In this document: positions 27,072-37,025 of the stretch, one piece after another
How the letters are laid out: the number at the start of each line of letters is the position of its first letter
Numbering within the stretch: the first letter of the stretch is position 1
Assembly (NCBI GenBank): GCA_046327745.1
Contig: JAXLXV010000013.1
Span: 124,001 to 188,000, forward strand
Source of the DNA: JABAQJ01 sp046327745
GTDB taxonomy: Bacteria > Gemmatimonadota > Gemmatimonadetes > Gemmatimonadales > Gemmatimonadaceae
Direction of reading: 5' to 3'
Length of the DNA: 64,000 nt
Made by a program: the position numbers and the translations under genes
The notes under the pieces: generated by a model
The model's database searches: none
Seen by the model: only the letters and a program-made list of their open reading frames with translations
What the model was told of the DNA's origin: nothing

Positions 27072-28244
27072 TTACGCCGTCGCCATCAACGGATCGGTCG
27101 CCGCCGCATTGAACACTCGCTCCTTGGTGCTGCCGATATTCACGAGAATTCCGGTCATCACGAAGGTGACGAGCAAGTTGGTCCGGCCGTAGGAAATGAA
27201 TGGCAACGTAAGACCGGTGGTCGGCAACAGTCCGATGGCCACGCCAATGTGCAGGTACGCGGTGATGGATGTGGTGAACGTGCATCCAAGGGCGACGAGC
27301 TGCAGGAAGGGAGATCTCGCCTGGCGCGAGATGCGAATGCCGAGCCAGGTGTACACCGCGTAGGCGATCACCAGGGCCGTCATCCCCAAAAAACCCCACT
27401 CTTCGCCAATCGTGGCGCCAATGAAATCATTGAATCCCATGGGCACGTAGCCGTACTGCTGGCGTCCCTGCCCGAAGCCGCGCCCGAGGATCCCGCCAGA
27501 TCCAACGGCGATGAGGGACTGACGCAGCTGGTAGCTGAGTTCGGCCGGCGCCTTGTCGGCGTCCAGAAACGAGAAGACGCGCATGATGGCGTACTGCAGC
27601 CGCAACATGTAGTGCCACAACACAGGGATCGCGATCACGCCCAGCGCGACGAAATGGCCGATCCGAACGCCGCCGGCGAAGAGAATGATCGCCATGACCA
27701 ACGTATACATGACGGCCACCGAGAAATCGGGCTCCAGAATTGCCAACGCATCCAGCAGTCCCACCACCGCCATAAACGGCAGCAACCCTTTGGTCAGTCG
27801 GCGCATGCCCTCCTCACCCTTACGCACGAGCAGCTCAGACGTCCATATGATGACCGCCATCTTCCCGAACTCCGACGGCTGCAACGCGGTGCCCAAAATA
27901 AACCGGCGAGAGCCGTGCACACGCGGGGCAATGGACTCCGTGAACGGCAACACCGTCACGAGCATCATGAGGATGGCCAAGACCATCAGAGGCCGCGCGA
28001 TCTTCTCCAAACGCTGGGCGTCGACTTTCGCCAAAATCATGAACACGACGATGGAGGCCAGCGCGCCGACGGATTGCCGCGCCGCATAATACCACCCAGC
28101 GTGTCCGTCATTCATCGCGACAATAGCGCTGGCGCTGTAGAGCGTAGCCAGCCCAAACGCGAGCAGCACGCTTGTGATCAGCACCAACGCCCGCGCTTCG
28201 TTGCCCATCACCCACCGATCGCGGACACGCAGCGTATCCGTCAT
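27072..28244 (-). CDS. ftsW: SEDS glycosyltransferase FtsW
   Basis: A 390-residue SEDS-family polytopic protein (about ten TM helices) that polymerises septal glycan with FtsI. The N-terminus MTDTLRVRDRWVMGNEARAL, the FSVAVMYTL segment and the C-terminal signature LPTTGLTLPFISYG are seen. The ATG at 28244 overlaps the murD stop (ATGA). A longer frame runs back through murD and is a shadow. Confidence 0.94.
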   Translation of the reverse strand: MTDTLRVRDRWVMGNEARALVLITSVLLAFGLATLYSASAIVAMNDGHAGWYYAARQSVGALASIVVFMILAKVDAQRLEKIARPLMVLAILMMLVTVLPFTESIAPRVHGSRRFILGTALQPSEFGKMAVIIWTSELLVRKGEEGMRRLTKGLLPFMAVVGLLDALAILEPDFSVAVMYTLVMAIILFAGGVRIGHFVALGVIAIPVLWHYMLRLQYAIMRVFSFLDADKAPAELSYQLRQSLIAVGSGGILGRGFGQGRQQYGYVPMGFNDFIGATIGEEWGFLGMTALVIAYAVYTWLGIRISRQARSPFLQLVALGCTFTTSITAYLHIGVAIGLLPTTGLTLPFISYGRTNLLVTFVMTGILVNIGSTKERVFNAAATDPLMATA

Positions 28245-29617
28245 GTCGCGCTCCCCCGGGCGAGCAACGCGAATCGCTGTCCGCGCTCTTCGAAGTTGGA
28301 GAACATGTCGTAGCTGGAGCACGCGGGGGACAGCAGCACCGCGTCCCCAGGCCGAGCGAGTTGCCGTGCGCGGGCCATCACCATCTCGAACGGTCCGTCC
28401 ACGCGCTCGATCGCCACCTCGCCAGCGAGGTCCTCCATGATGAGTGACGCGGCCGCCCCATAGGCAATGGTGTGATGGCAGCGCGCTCGAATCGGTTCGA
28501 TCAACGCCTTGTACGATTCTCCCTTGTGCTTGCCCCCTAGCAACAACACGGTTGGCCGGTCCATTGACCAAACACCAACCGTTGCCGAGGCGACGTTGGT
28601 AGCCTTTGAATCATCAATCCACGCCACGCCGCCGTGCACACCCACAGTTTCCAAGCGGTGCGCTAGCGGCTTCACACTTCGCAACCCGGCCGCGATGCGC
28701 TCCCGCGCGGCGAGCGTACGAAAATCCGCATCCGCCAACATCACAGCCAAGGCGGCGGCGAGTGCGTTCCCGACGTTGTGATCACCAAGCAAGGGAAGGT
28801 CGGATCGAGCAATAAGCGGAGCATCCAACACGATCAATTGCCCGCCTTTCCGATCGTAGAAAGCATCGCACAGCCGACCGCGCGCACTGTAGCGCTGTAC
28901 TACGCCATCCACCCCCCGCACCATCTCCATCGCTTCTGCGTTGTCTGCGTTCACCACCCAACGGGACCTGGAGGTCGCGTTGCGAAAGAGCGCCCGCTTG
29001 TCGGCGTAGTACTCCGCAACGGACGGATATCGATCCAGGTGATCGGGAGCAAGATTCGTCAGAATGCCCACATCGGGGCGCACACTCGGCGTATCGTGCA
29101 GCTGGAAGGACGAAAGTTCGATCGCCGTCCACGTTGGTGGCGGATACTGCAACGCCAACCCGCTCACGGCCTGTCCGATGTTCCCGGTGGCATCCGCGGG
29201 CATGCCTAACGCCCGCAGGAGATGCGCCACCAAAGCAGTGACCGTGGACTTTCCGTTCGTACCGGTCACCGCGATGTATCGCAACCCCGGCATGAACGAC
29301 AGTGCCACCTCGATTTCGCTCACGATCGGGACACCGGCCGCTCGCGCACGTTGCAGCACTTCCGCGTCGGGTGGGACCCCGGGACTCACGATCACCGTCG
29401 AGGCCGCCGCCACGCGAGCCAGATCATGATGTCCAACGTCCACCTGAGCGCCGACGGCCCGCAGTGACTCGGCCACGCGCATCAGTGCAGGTGACGAGCC
29501 GGCGTCCGATGCGTACACCCGCGCGTGATGCGAACGCAGCAGGCGCGAGACCGCCTCGCCGCTGCGGCCCAGTCCAATCACCGCGTGCTCGCCCTGCAGC
29601 CAGCGATCGTGGGTCAT
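28241..29617 (-). CDS. murD: UDP-MurNAc-L-alanine-D-glutamate ligase MurD
   Basis: Mur ligase of 458 residues adding D-Glu. N-domain VIGLGRSGEAVSRLL, P-loop GTNGKSTVTAL, LSSFQLH and NLAPDHLDRYPSV, and a C-terminal domain with LLGGKHKGESY are typical. The ATG at 29617 overlaps the mraY stop (ATGA); a longer upstream frame lies inside mraY. Confidence 0.95.
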   Translation of the reverse strand: MTHDRWLQGEHAVIGLGRSGEAVSRLLRSHHARVYASDAGSSPALMRVAESLRAVGAQVDVGHHDLARVAAASTVIVSPGVPPDAEVLQRARAAGVPIVSEIEVALSFMPGLRYIAVTGTNGKSTVTALVAHLLRALGMPADATGNIGQAVSGLALQYPPPTWTAIELSSFQLHDTPSVRPDVGILTNLAPDHLDRYPSVAEYYADKRALFRNATSRSRWVVNADNAEAMEMVRGVDGVVQRYSARGRLCDAFYDRKGGQLIVLDAPLIARSDLPLLGDHNVGNALAAALAVMLADADFRTLAARERIAAGLRSVKPLAHRLETVGVHGGVAWIDDSKATNVASATVGVWSMDRPTVLLLGGKHKGESYKALIEPIRARCHHTIAYGAAASLIMEDLAGEVAIERVDGPFEMVMARARQLARPGDAVLLSPACSSYDMFSNFEERGQRFALLARGSAT

Positions 29618-30756
29618 CGCAATTTCAGCGTGGTCAGGGCCACGAACGCGCACAAAATCCCCAGGATCCAGAATCGCACGACCACCTGTGTCTCCTTCCA
29701 CCCCGATAACTCAAAGTGGTGGTGAAGGGGGGCCCGGCGAAAGAGGCGATTTCGTTGGGCATACTCAACGCCGTAGCGACGACGCCGGTACTTGAACACT
29801 GAACGCTGCAGGATGACGGACACCGTCTCGGCCACGAACACGCCGCCGATTAGCAACAGCAGGAATTCGCTCTTGAGCAGGATGGCAATGGCACCAATGG
29901 CGCCACCAAGTGCCAAGGCGCCCGTGTCACCCATCATTACTTCGGCGGGGTGGGTGTTGAACCACAAGAAACCGACACACGCGCCGGCGAGCGCCATGCA
30001 ATACACCGTAAGTTCGCCGCTACCCGGCAGGTAGAACAACTGCAGATACGCACTGGCATCGACGCGGCCCATGACATACGCGAACAACGCAAAAGTCGTG
30101 ATGGCGATGGCCGAGAGGCCAGCACTCAGTCCGTCGAGGCCGTCGGCCAGGTTCACCGAGTTGCTCGTTCCCGTCAGAATGAACGCCACCCACCCCACAT
30201 AGAGGACTTCGAGCGCGGCGGTTGCCGGGACCACGTAGACATACTTGAAAAACGGCACGGTGGTCGACGCGCCGGGCAGCGTCCCCAGCGGGAATTTCCA
30301 CAGGACCAAGCCGATCAGCGCGCCGATCGACACCTGGCCAACCAGCTTGTAGCGCTCCACCAGACCAACGTTCTCCTTCCCTTCCCGCTTTTGCTTCAAC
30401 TTCAGATAGTCGTCCAGAAACCCAATCCCGCCCATCCACACGGTGACCAGAAGCGCCACCAGCACATATCGGTTGTCGAGCCGCGTCCATAACAAGGTTG
30501 GCCCAACCGAGGCGGCGAGAATGATCAGGCCCCCCATGGTCGGAGTGGACGCCTTCACCTGATGCGAGTCGGGCGTCCCTTCGCGAACAACCTGCCGCAC
30601 GCGCAGGGCCTTCAGACGCCGGATGATGGGCGGCCCAACGAGGAACGACATCAGGAGTGCCGTGACGGCAGCAGCCGCTGCCCGCACCGAGATGTAGTTG
30701 ATCAGTCGGAGCGTTGGGAAGTCAGCGACAAACGGCGAAAGGAGGTAGTGGAGCAC
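29614..30756 (-). CDS. mraY: Phospho-MurNAc-pentapeptide translocase MraY
   Basis: Polytopic transferase of 380 residues making lipid I on undecaprenyl phosphate. FLDDYLKLKQ, the magnesium motif NSVNLADGLDGLSAG, MGDTGALALGG and the cytoplasmic HHHFELSGWKE loop match MraY. The GTG start at 30756 follows murF by 18 bases; the short gap contains a copy of the CGTTAGG heptamer. Confidence 0.96.
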   Translation of the reverse strand: MLHYLLSPFVADFPTLRLINYISVRAAAAAVTALLMSFLVGPPIIRRLKALRVRQVVREGTPDSHQVKASTPTMGGLIILAASVGPTLLWTRLDNRYVLVALLVTVWMGGIGFLDDYLKLKQKREGKENVGLVERYKLVGQVSIGALIGLVLWKFPLGTLPGASTTVPFFKYVYVVPATAALEVLYVGWVAFILTGTSNSVNLADGLDGLSAGLSAIAITTFALFAYVMGRVDASAYLQLFYLPGSGELTVYCMALAGACVGFLWFNTHPAEVMMGDTGALALGGAIGAIAILLKSEFLLLLIGGVFVAETVSVILQRSVFKYRRRRYGVEYAQRNRLFRRAPLHHHFELSGWKETQVVVRFWILGILCAFVALTTLKLR

Positions 30757-30774
30757 CGAGTGGAGCCTAACGTG

Positions 30775-32166
30775 TTATGGGTGAGGCGCGTGGCCCGCGC
30801 CGGATTCGTCGAGACCAGCAAAGCCCCGTAGCCGGGGCATGAGTCGTTCCAGTCGAGCGCCCCGCGACCCCTTCAGCATGACAATAGCGTTCGCGGGCAG
30901 GTGTGGCTGCACAAGTTGCCACAGCTGCTCGAGGTCCGGAGCCGTGAGGACCCGTGGCGCCCGCCCGCCTACGTCTGCGAAGGCCGTGACAAACTCGCCG
31001 ACACCGGCCACCAAGACGCAATTGGAGGCTACGGCACGTTCAGCGATCTCCCGATGAAGTGCCGCCGTGTGTTCTCCCAGCTCCAACATCGAACCCAGGA
31101 CGATCACGTGCGGCCGGGTGGCATCGAGCCCATCGAGGAGCGTGATCGCCTCACGAGCAGATGCGGGATTGGCATTGTACGCGTCGTTGATGACGCTGAG
31201 CGTACCGAGCTGCTCCCACGCACCGCGCATTGGCAGTGGCGTCATGCGTGACAGTCCGTCCAGCGCGCGCACCCGGGGTATACCGAAGGCATCGGCAACC
31301 GCCAGCGCCAACATCGCGTTGCGCGCGTTGTGGGCGCCGCGCAGAGGCAACGTCACTTGAGATTCCCCGACGCGCAGCCATACCGCACCGTCGGCCGCCA
31401 GTCCCCATGCGTCGGCGCGAAGGTCGCCCTGATCCAGCCCAGCTTCAACAGTTCGATGCGCGAGGGCGCGGGCCGCGGTCCCGACTTCCGGCTGCGACGC
31501 TGGTGCAATCGCCAGTGGCACGCCGCGGTACACCGCCGACTCTTCGGCCAGTACACCCGCCAGGTCGCCAAGGCCCTCCAGATGCTCTTCGCCAATGGAG
31601 GTCACCACGGCCACGTCGGGCTCTACGATACTGCGGAGCACGTCGACCTCGCCCGGCCGATTGGTGCCAATCTCGACGACGGCCACGTCCGCGGCATCGG
31701 GGATCTCCAGCAGCGTGAGCGGCACCCCGATGAAATTGTTCAGGTTCCCCTCGGTCGCGTGGACATCGAACGCTACCCCTAAGGCCGCACGCACGAGTTC
31801 CTTGGTGCTGGATTTTCCGTTTGAGCCGGCGATGGCCACGATCGGCTTGCTCCACGCGCGCCGCCGAAAGCGTCCGAGGGCGCCGAGGGCCGCCAACGTG
31901 TCGTGAACGGCAAGGACTGGCACGCCGGCGCCGACGGTGCGAGCCGGATCGGCCACCACCAGCAGCCCGGCGCCGCGCGACAACGCCTCGCGCAGGAAGT
32001 CATGGGCGTCGAACCGTTCTCCGCGTAGCGCCACGAAGATGTCGCCAGGATGTAGGGATCGCGTATCGGTCGAGACATTGCCTAACGCCGTTGACCCTCG
32101 TGGCAAGGCGCCCCACGCTTCGTCGGCCAGGGCTTGGCTCACTCGATCCACCGTCCAGAAGCTCAT
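30775..32166 (-). CDS. murF: UDP-MurNAc-tripeptide-D-Ala-D-Ala ligase MurF
   Basis: Mur ligase of 463 residues adding D-Ala-D-Ala. N-terminal VSTDTRSLHPGDIFVALRGERFD, P-loop GSNGKSSTKEL, VVEIGTNRPGEV and INDAYNANPASA are MurF hallmarks. The ATG at 32166 overlaps the murE stop. Confidence 0.95.
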   Translation of the reverse strand: MSFWTVDRVSQALADEAWGALPRGSTALGNVSTDTRSLHPGDIFVALRGERFDAHDFLREALSRGAGLLVVADPARTVGAGVPVLAVHDTLAALGALGRFRRRAWSKPIVAIAGSNGKSSTKELVRAALGVAFDVHATEGNLNNFIGVPLTLLEIPDAADVAVVEIGTNRPGEVDVLRSIVEPDVAVVTSIGEEHLEGLGDLAGVLAEESAVYRGVPLAIAPASQPEVGTAARALAHRTVEAGLDQGDLRADAWGLAADGAVWLRVGESQVTLPLRGAHNARNAMLALAVADAFGIPRVRALDGLSRMTPLPMRGAWEQLGTLSVINDAYNANPASAREAITLLDGLDATRPHVIVLGSMLELGEHTAALHREIAERAVASNCVLVAGVGEFVTAFADVGGRAPRVLTAPDLEQLWQLVQPHLPANAIVMLKGSRGARLERLMPRLRGFAGLDESGAGHAPHP

Positions 32167-33650
32167 GACGACCGCCCCGCGGGCGCCGCGAGCTCCTGTA
32201 CGATCGCTCGTTCGTCAAAGGGGTATGACGTCGTGCCGCGAATCTGATACGTCTCGTGACCCTTGCCGGCGAGCACAATCACGTCGTTAGGCCGAGCCAC
32301 GTCGAGCGCGCGCGCAATCGCCTGCCGGCGATCCTCAATCCGTTCGTGCGGCCTCTGCATCCCGCGCTCAATGTCGTCGAGAATGCGCTCGGGGTCTTCG
32401 GTTCGCGGATTATCACTGGTGACGATCGCCACATCGCCCTTCTGCTCGGCAATGGCGCCCATCAGCGGGCGCTTGCCGCGGTCGCGGTCCCCTCCACAAC
32501 CGAAGACTACCAGGAGCCGGCCTCCGCGCTCGACGAACGGCCGTACGGCGTCCAGGGCTCGTTCGAGGGCATCGGGGGTGTGAGCGTAATCGCGAAGGAC
32601 GACGGGTCGCTCGAGAATGCGCTCCAGTCGTCCAGGGACCTGCGGCATCGACGTCAGCCGCGCCGCGATGTCGCCGGGAGCCATTCCCATGGCCCACGCC
32701 GCAGCCGCCGCACCCAGGGCGTTGGAGACGTTGAACGCTCCGAGCAGCGGCAGCTCCACGGGCACCCCCGGCGCACCCGGCGTCATCAGCTCAAACGCGC
32801 TTCCGCGCGCCGTCGGAGTGATCCGGTCCGCGCGGACATCGGCGCGCGAATCGCTCCCAAAGGTCAGGCGTCGCCCCGCAGTGGGAAGGTCTCGCCACAC
32901 GGGATCATCGGCATTCACGACAGCGGTGCCATCCGTCGACAGGTAGCTGGCCAACCGAAACTTGGCCGCGACGTAGGCCTCCATGGACCCATGATAGTCC
33001 AGGTGGTCCCTGGTGATATTCGTGAATACCGCCGCCTGAAAACTCAGGCCGTCGACGCGTCGCTGTTCCAGGCTGTGGGAAGAGACCTCCATGGCGACAG
33101 ATCGAGCCCCAAGATCTGCCACGGCGCGCAGCAAGCGTTGTAGCTCGACCGGTCCAGGCGTCGTCAACCCTCCGCCGCCGGGCAGCGCCTCTCCCTTGCT
33201 GCCAACGAGCACGCCGAGCGTACCGATCGAGACCGCCGGAGAAGCCGGACGATCGAAGAGATGACGCAACATCCCAACTGTGGTGGTCTTGCCATTCGTG
33301 CCAGTCACGGCCAGCAGGCGCATTCCTGTGGCCGGATAGCGAAAGGCTACGCTCGCGGCCACGGCCGCGGCCCGACGTCCGTCGCGGACCACGAGAACCG
33401 GCAACGCCGTGCGGTGCGCATCCTCAACCAGGGCCACCGTCGCGCCGGCCTGTTCGGCGGCCGCCAGATAGTCGTGCCCATCGCGATCGTGCCCGCGTAC
33501 AGCCACGAATAACATGCCCGCTTTGACCTGACGACTATCATCCGTGACCGCGGCGACCGACGGAGGCATTGGCCCCCGCAAGCCGATCAGGAGCCCGGCT
33601 TGCTGCAGGGCGCCTTCCAGTTCGCGCAACGAAAGAGCGGTCGGCATCAC
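32163..33650 (-). CDS. murE: UDP-MurNAc-dipeptide-meso-diaminopimelate ligase MurE
   Basis: Mur ligase of 495 residues. N-domain TDDSRQVKAGMLFVAVRG, P-loop GTNGKTTTVGM, EVSSHSLEQRRVDG and a C-terminal DNPR motif (SDNPRTEDP) are present. DNPR is the family marker for meso-diaminopimelate rather than lysine, so the wall is predicted to be mDAP-type. The start is GTG at 33650 overlapping the ftsI stop, or the ATG one codon later. Confidence 0.96.
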   Translation of the reverse strand: MMPTALSLRELEGALQQAGLLIGLRGPMPPSVAAVTDDSRQVKAGMLFVAVRGHDRDGHDYLAAAEQAGATVALVEDAHRTALPVLVVRDGRRAAAVAASVAFRYPATGMRLLAVTGTNGKTTTVGMLRHLFDRPASPAVSIGTLGVLVGSKGEALPGGGGLTTPGPVELQRLLRAVADLGARSVAMEVSSHSLEQRRVDGLSFQAAVFTNITRDHLDYHGSMEAYVAAKFRLASYLSTDGTAVVNADDPVWRDLPTAGRRLTFGSDSRADVRADRITPTARGSAFELMTPGAPGVPVELPLLGAFNVSNALGAAAAAWAMGMAPGDIAARLTSMPQVPGRLERILERPVVLRDYAHTPDALERALDAVRPFVERGGRLLVVFGCGGDRDRGKRPLMGAIAEQKGDVAIVTSDNPRTEDPERILDDIERGMQRPHERIEDRRQAIARALDVARPNDVIVLAGKGHETYQIRGTTSYPFDERAIVQELAAPAGRSS

Positions 33651-35659
33651 GAGTGCCAGAGCCTTACCAGCGTTCCGGCGCGCACCTTGGCCCCCGCCTC
33701 AGGCGCTGTAGCCCCGTCCCCCCCACCGATGATGGACACGCGAACGCCGGCCCGATGCAGCTCGCGGAGTGCTACACGAAGGGGAAGTCCGCGGACATCA
33801 GGAACCGTCACGAGCGTGTCGGCCCGCGGCGCATCGCGAAGTGGCCTCGCCAGCTCAAACCGCACGGGATCCCGCACCGGAGGTTCGGGGGTGGTGTCCA
33901 CCAGCGCAACTTGGGCATTCGGCCGCGGTGGCGCACTATCAGCGAGTCGTTGAGCCTCCGAATTCTGTCTGAGAGCGGGTGCATCGGCTGGCACCGGAGT
34001 TCGGGTGCGCTGTTCGGCCAGCGTACGCCGGTCCAGGTTCACGCTGCGCGAGGCGATGGCGGCTTCGATGACTTGCTTGGCTACCGGCGCCGCCGCCTTG
34101 CCGCCGTAGTAGGTCTCCCGCGGATTGTCGATCTTCACCAAGACGACGTATTGGGGATCCTGCGCGGGAAAGATCCCAACAAACGACGAGGTGTACAGCC
34201 CCGCCCCATAGCCACGCCCAGTATTCCGCCGGGCTGTACCGCTCTTTCCCGCCAGGTTGAACGTGGATAAGCTGGCGTCTGTCGCCGTGCCGCTGTCGAC
34301 GACGCTCTCCATGATCTTTCGCAGCGTGGCAGAGGTGGCCGGCGTCAACACTTGTCGTACCACGCGCGGGGTGTGGCGGTAGATCTCCCGGCCGTCGGGG
34401 TCCTGCACGGCCTTCACGATCGCAGGCTGCATCAGCTTGCCACCATTGGCCAGCGCCGCATACGCGACCGCCAGCTGCAGCGGCGTCACGGCGATCTCGT
34501 AGCCGATGGAGAGCGAAGCATGCGACTGGGCCGACCAGCGTCGCGGCTCTCGCAGGGTACCCGCGGCCTCCGACGAGTATGTCATCCCCGTGGGCGTACC
34601 AAAGCCATAATCGCGGAGCAATTCATACTGCTGCCGGTCGGTGAGGCGCTCCGAGAAGCGTGCAATCCCCACATTGCTCGAGAAACGAATCACGTCGGCC
34701 AACGACAACCGACTCGCCTTGTGCACATCGGTGATGGTGCGCCCAGCGACCGTATACGTTCCGTTATAGGTGTCGATGACCTCATCGGCCCGCGCCAGCC
34801 CTCGCTCGATCAAGGCGCCAGCGTAGAACGGCTTCAACGTGGACCCGGGCTCGAACGGCTCGGTGACCGCCGTGGCCGCACCCACCCGCGCGCCGGCCCG
34901 CCGACTCGCCAGACACCGCACTTCGCCGTCACGCGGGTCCAGCACAACGATATCGCCGCCTTGCGCGCCTAGCCGCGTAGCAGCGTCAGCGAGCGCGCGA
35001 TCGCAGATATCCTGAAGGGCCAGCCCGATCGTAAGCGTTACCGTGTGACCCGGGCGCGGAAGGGTGGATAGGAGATCCGGCGACTCATAGCGCTCGCCCT
35101 TGGGACCGCGAAAGGCCTGTGATCGCCCGCGCTCACCCTGAAGCAGCGAATCCAGCGCCAGCTCCAACCCCTCCACGCCATGTCCGTTGTCGTCGGTGCG
35201 CCCCACGATGCGCCGAACGCCTTCGCTAAGCACATACAGACGCTCGCCGATCGCATCCGAATGTACGCCGGGAGCCCGCACCAGCCCGGCCACGTCCGCC
35301 GGCTGAAACGTCTGGTGAAGCTCCACCCACTTGTGCTGTCGGTCGCTGATTCGGCGCAGTGACCCCTTGTCCACACCCAAACGTTGTAACTGACGCGTGA
35401 GTTCGCGGACGTCTTTGACCTCAGGGGGCGCAATGGACAACTTCACGCGACCCTGACTGCGTGCCAGAGCCGTGCCGTCCGCGTCCCGAAGCTCGCCGCG
35501 CGGCGCGGCCAGTGACGCCTGCGCATAGTGCTGGCGTTCGGCAGCCATCGCCCAGTGCGATCCGTCGATGATTTGCACCTTCGCAGCACGGATAACCAAG
35601 GCGACGGCAAACAAGGCCAAGGCGATGTGAACGATCGAAATCCGGTTCAGTCGAATCAC
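33647..35659 (-). CDS. ftsI: Septal transpeptidase FtsI (PBP3) with PASTA domain
   Basis: Class B penicillin-binding protein of 670 residues. A single N-terminal TM helix (about 8-26) is followed by the pedestal domain and the transpeptidase domain. S273-x-x-K276 is in EPGSTLKP, the SSN box is in RFSSNVGIA and the KSGTA box is near 470. The C-terminus carries one PASTA domain (TVPDVRGLPLRVAL), as in SpoVD/PBP2x-like proteins. The GTG start lies one base after the ftsL stop. It works with FtsW in septal wall synthesis. Confidence 0.95.
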   Translation of the reverse strand: MIRLNRISIVHIALALFAVALVIRAAKVQIIDGSHWAMAAERQHYAQASLAAPRGELRDADGTALARSQGRVKLSIAPPEVKDVRELTRQLQRLGVDKGSLRRISDRQHKWVELHQTFQPADVAGLVRAPGVHSDAIGERLYVLSEGVRRIVGRTDDNGHGVEGLELALDSLLQGERGRSQAFRGPKGERYESPDLLSTLPRPGHTVTLTIGLALQDICDRALADAATRLGAQGGDIVVLDPRDGEVRCLASRRAGARVGAATAVTEPFEPGSTLKPFYAGALIERGLARADEVIDTYNGTYTVAGRTITDVHKASRLSLADVIRFSSNVGIARFSERLTDRQQYELLRDYGFGTPTGMTYSSEAAGTLREPRRWSAQSHASLSIGYEIAVTPLQLAVAYAALANGGKLMQPAIVKAVQDPDGREIYRHTPRVVRQVLTPATSATLRKIMESVVDSGTATDASLSTFNLAGKSGTARRNTGRGYGAGLYTSSFVGIFPAQDPQYVVLVKIDNPRETYYGGKAAAPVAKQVIEAAIASRSVNLDRRTLAEQRTRTPVPADAPALRQNSEAQRLADSAPPRPNAQVALVDTTPEPPVRDPVRFELARPLRDAPRADTLVTVPDVRGLPLRVALRELHRAGVRVSIIGGGDGATAPEAGAKVRAGTLVRLWHS

Positions 35660-35660
35660 G

Positions 35661-35990
35661 TCACCGCCCTCGCCGCGCCGGCCGCGGCAGGATCACCACC
35701 GCCGAATCGTTTGGCACATGCAGACCCAATCGCGCCTGCACGCGATCGCCGAGCCTCGACAAACCCTGCTCGGACACGATATCGCTCTCCAGCTGGAGGC
35801 GCTGCGATTCGAGGGCGTCCCGCGTGGCCGCCAGCTGCGCCAGCTCACGCGCCGCCGCGGTTCCCTTGGTGCGTCGCCACACCACACTCGCGGCGACGAC
35901 GAGAAACACGGCAATAGTAATGGCCACGGTGCGTCCGCGGCCGTTCGCGCGACGCGCGCCACCCGACCGCCTTACGCCGCGCGCCGCCAT
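35661..35990 (-). CDS. ftsL: FtsL-like divisome protein
   Basis: A 109-residue bitopic protein. A basic Arg-rich cytoplasmic tail, a TM helix at about 22-40 and a coiled coil (about 45-85, AARELAQLAATRDALESQRL) fit FtsL/septum-formation-initiator proteins. The position between rsmH and ftsI is where ftsL belongs. The ATG at 35990 overlaps the rsmH end by 19 bases. FtsL is poorly conserved, so the call depends on topology and context. Confidence 0.85.
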   Translation of the reverse strand: MAARGVRRSGGARRANGRGRTVAITIAVFLVVAASVVWRRTKGTAAARELAQLAATRDALESQRLQLESDIVSEQGLSRLGDRVQARLGLHVPNDSAVVILPRPARRGR

Positions 35991-36922
35991 GCCCGTAGCC
36001 TGGCACTGCGCGCCCGAACGTTCTGCTGTACCTCGGCCTCGCTTGCCCCGATAGGATGGCGCGTCAGCGTCGTTCCCAGCGGCACGCCACGACACGTGCA
36101 AACGGGCTGACGTGGTGGGCAAATGCAACGCGCGCTCCACTCGCGAAAGGCATTCTTCACCAGCCGATCCTCACCCGAATGGTAGGCGATGACCACCAGC
36201 GTGCCATTCGGGGTCAAACGGTCACGCAGGTCGGGCAGCGCGCGCTCGAGTCCCGCCAGCTCATCATTTACAGCGATCCGAACGGCCTGAAAGAGTCGCG
36301 CGAAATCCGAAGGACCTGTCGACGGCCCCAACGCGCCGCGAATTGCGTTGACCAGATCGTCGCTCACCGCGAGCGGCGTGTTGCGACGACGCTTCACGAC
36401 CTCGCGTGCCAACCTCAGCGCGCGCCGTTCATCCGCGTATTCGCGAAAGACGAACGCGAGCTCCCCCTCGTCCGCTTCGTTCAGGAATTCGGCCGCATCC
36501 CGAGTGGCCCCGACGCCCATACGCATGTCCAACGGCGCGCCAGGCCGAAAGGAAAAACCGCGCGCCGCATCGTCCAACTGATGAGATGAAACCCCAAGGT
36601 CCAGCAGAATCCCATCAAAATGCTCACCCGTCAGCTCAGACGGTTCGGGCAAGTGGGCATAGTTCGCGAGCACGGCCTGGAACTGGCCCGCCTTTGCATA
36701 TGAGCGGAGGCGCTCGGTGGCCTCTTCGATCGCCGCCGGATCACGGTCGATGCCGGTGACGTGAGCACCGCGCTCCAGCAGTGCACTCGCGTGACCTCCG
36801 CCACCCAGCGTGCAATCCAGCACGCGTCGCGAGTTCTCCAACAACTCAACGACTTCGTGCGCCAGAACAGGCGCGTGAAACGCGTGGTGAGATACCTGGG
36901 GGAGCGTCACGGGACGCGTCAT
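35972..36922 (-). CDS. rsmH: 16S rRNA m4C1402 methyltransferase RsmH
   Basis: SAM-dependent methyltransferase of up to 316 residues. HAPVLAHEVVELL, motif I LDCTLGGGGHA, GILLDLGVSSHQLD and VIAYHSGEDRLVKN are conserved. It heads the dcw cluster; there is no mraZ upstream. The predicted -10 element overlaps the ATG at 36922, so translation may really begin at the in-frame GTG at 36910. Confidence 0.95.
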   Translation of the reverse strand: MTRPVTLPQVSHHAFHAPVLAHEVVELLENSRRVLDCTLGGGGHASALLERGAHVTGIDRDPAAIEEATERLRSYAKAGQFQAVLANYAHLPEPSELTGEHFDGILLDLGVSSHQLDDAARGFSFRPGAPLDMRMGVGATRDAAEFLNEADEGELAFVFREYADERRALRLAREVVKRRRNTPLAVSDDLVNAIRGALGPSTGPSDFARLFQAVRIAVNDELAGLERALPDLRDRLTPNGTLVVIAYHSGEDRLVKNAFREWSARCICPPRQPVCTCRGVPLGTTLTRHPIGASEAEVQQNVRARSARLRAWRRAA

Positions 36923-36950
36923 TCTAGTCGGCGTTTGCGACGCGAGTCAA
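36921..36950 (-). promoter_or_regulatory. Candidate dcw-cluster promoter
   Basis: On the minus strand, TTGACT (36945-36950), an 18-base spacer and TAGAAT (36921-36926). The -10 covers the annotated rsmH ATG, which implies a start site inside codons 3-4 and a nearly leaderless message from GTG 36910. The gap to the terminator at 37067 holds nothing else I recognise apart from a CGTTAGG heptamer near 36999. Confidence 0.5.
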
Positions 36951-37025
36951 GTCAATGTGCCGACGAGAGTTCTGCACATCGTGAGCATTGCCCGGAACCA
37001 CGTTAGGCACCTCGCGATGAGGTCC

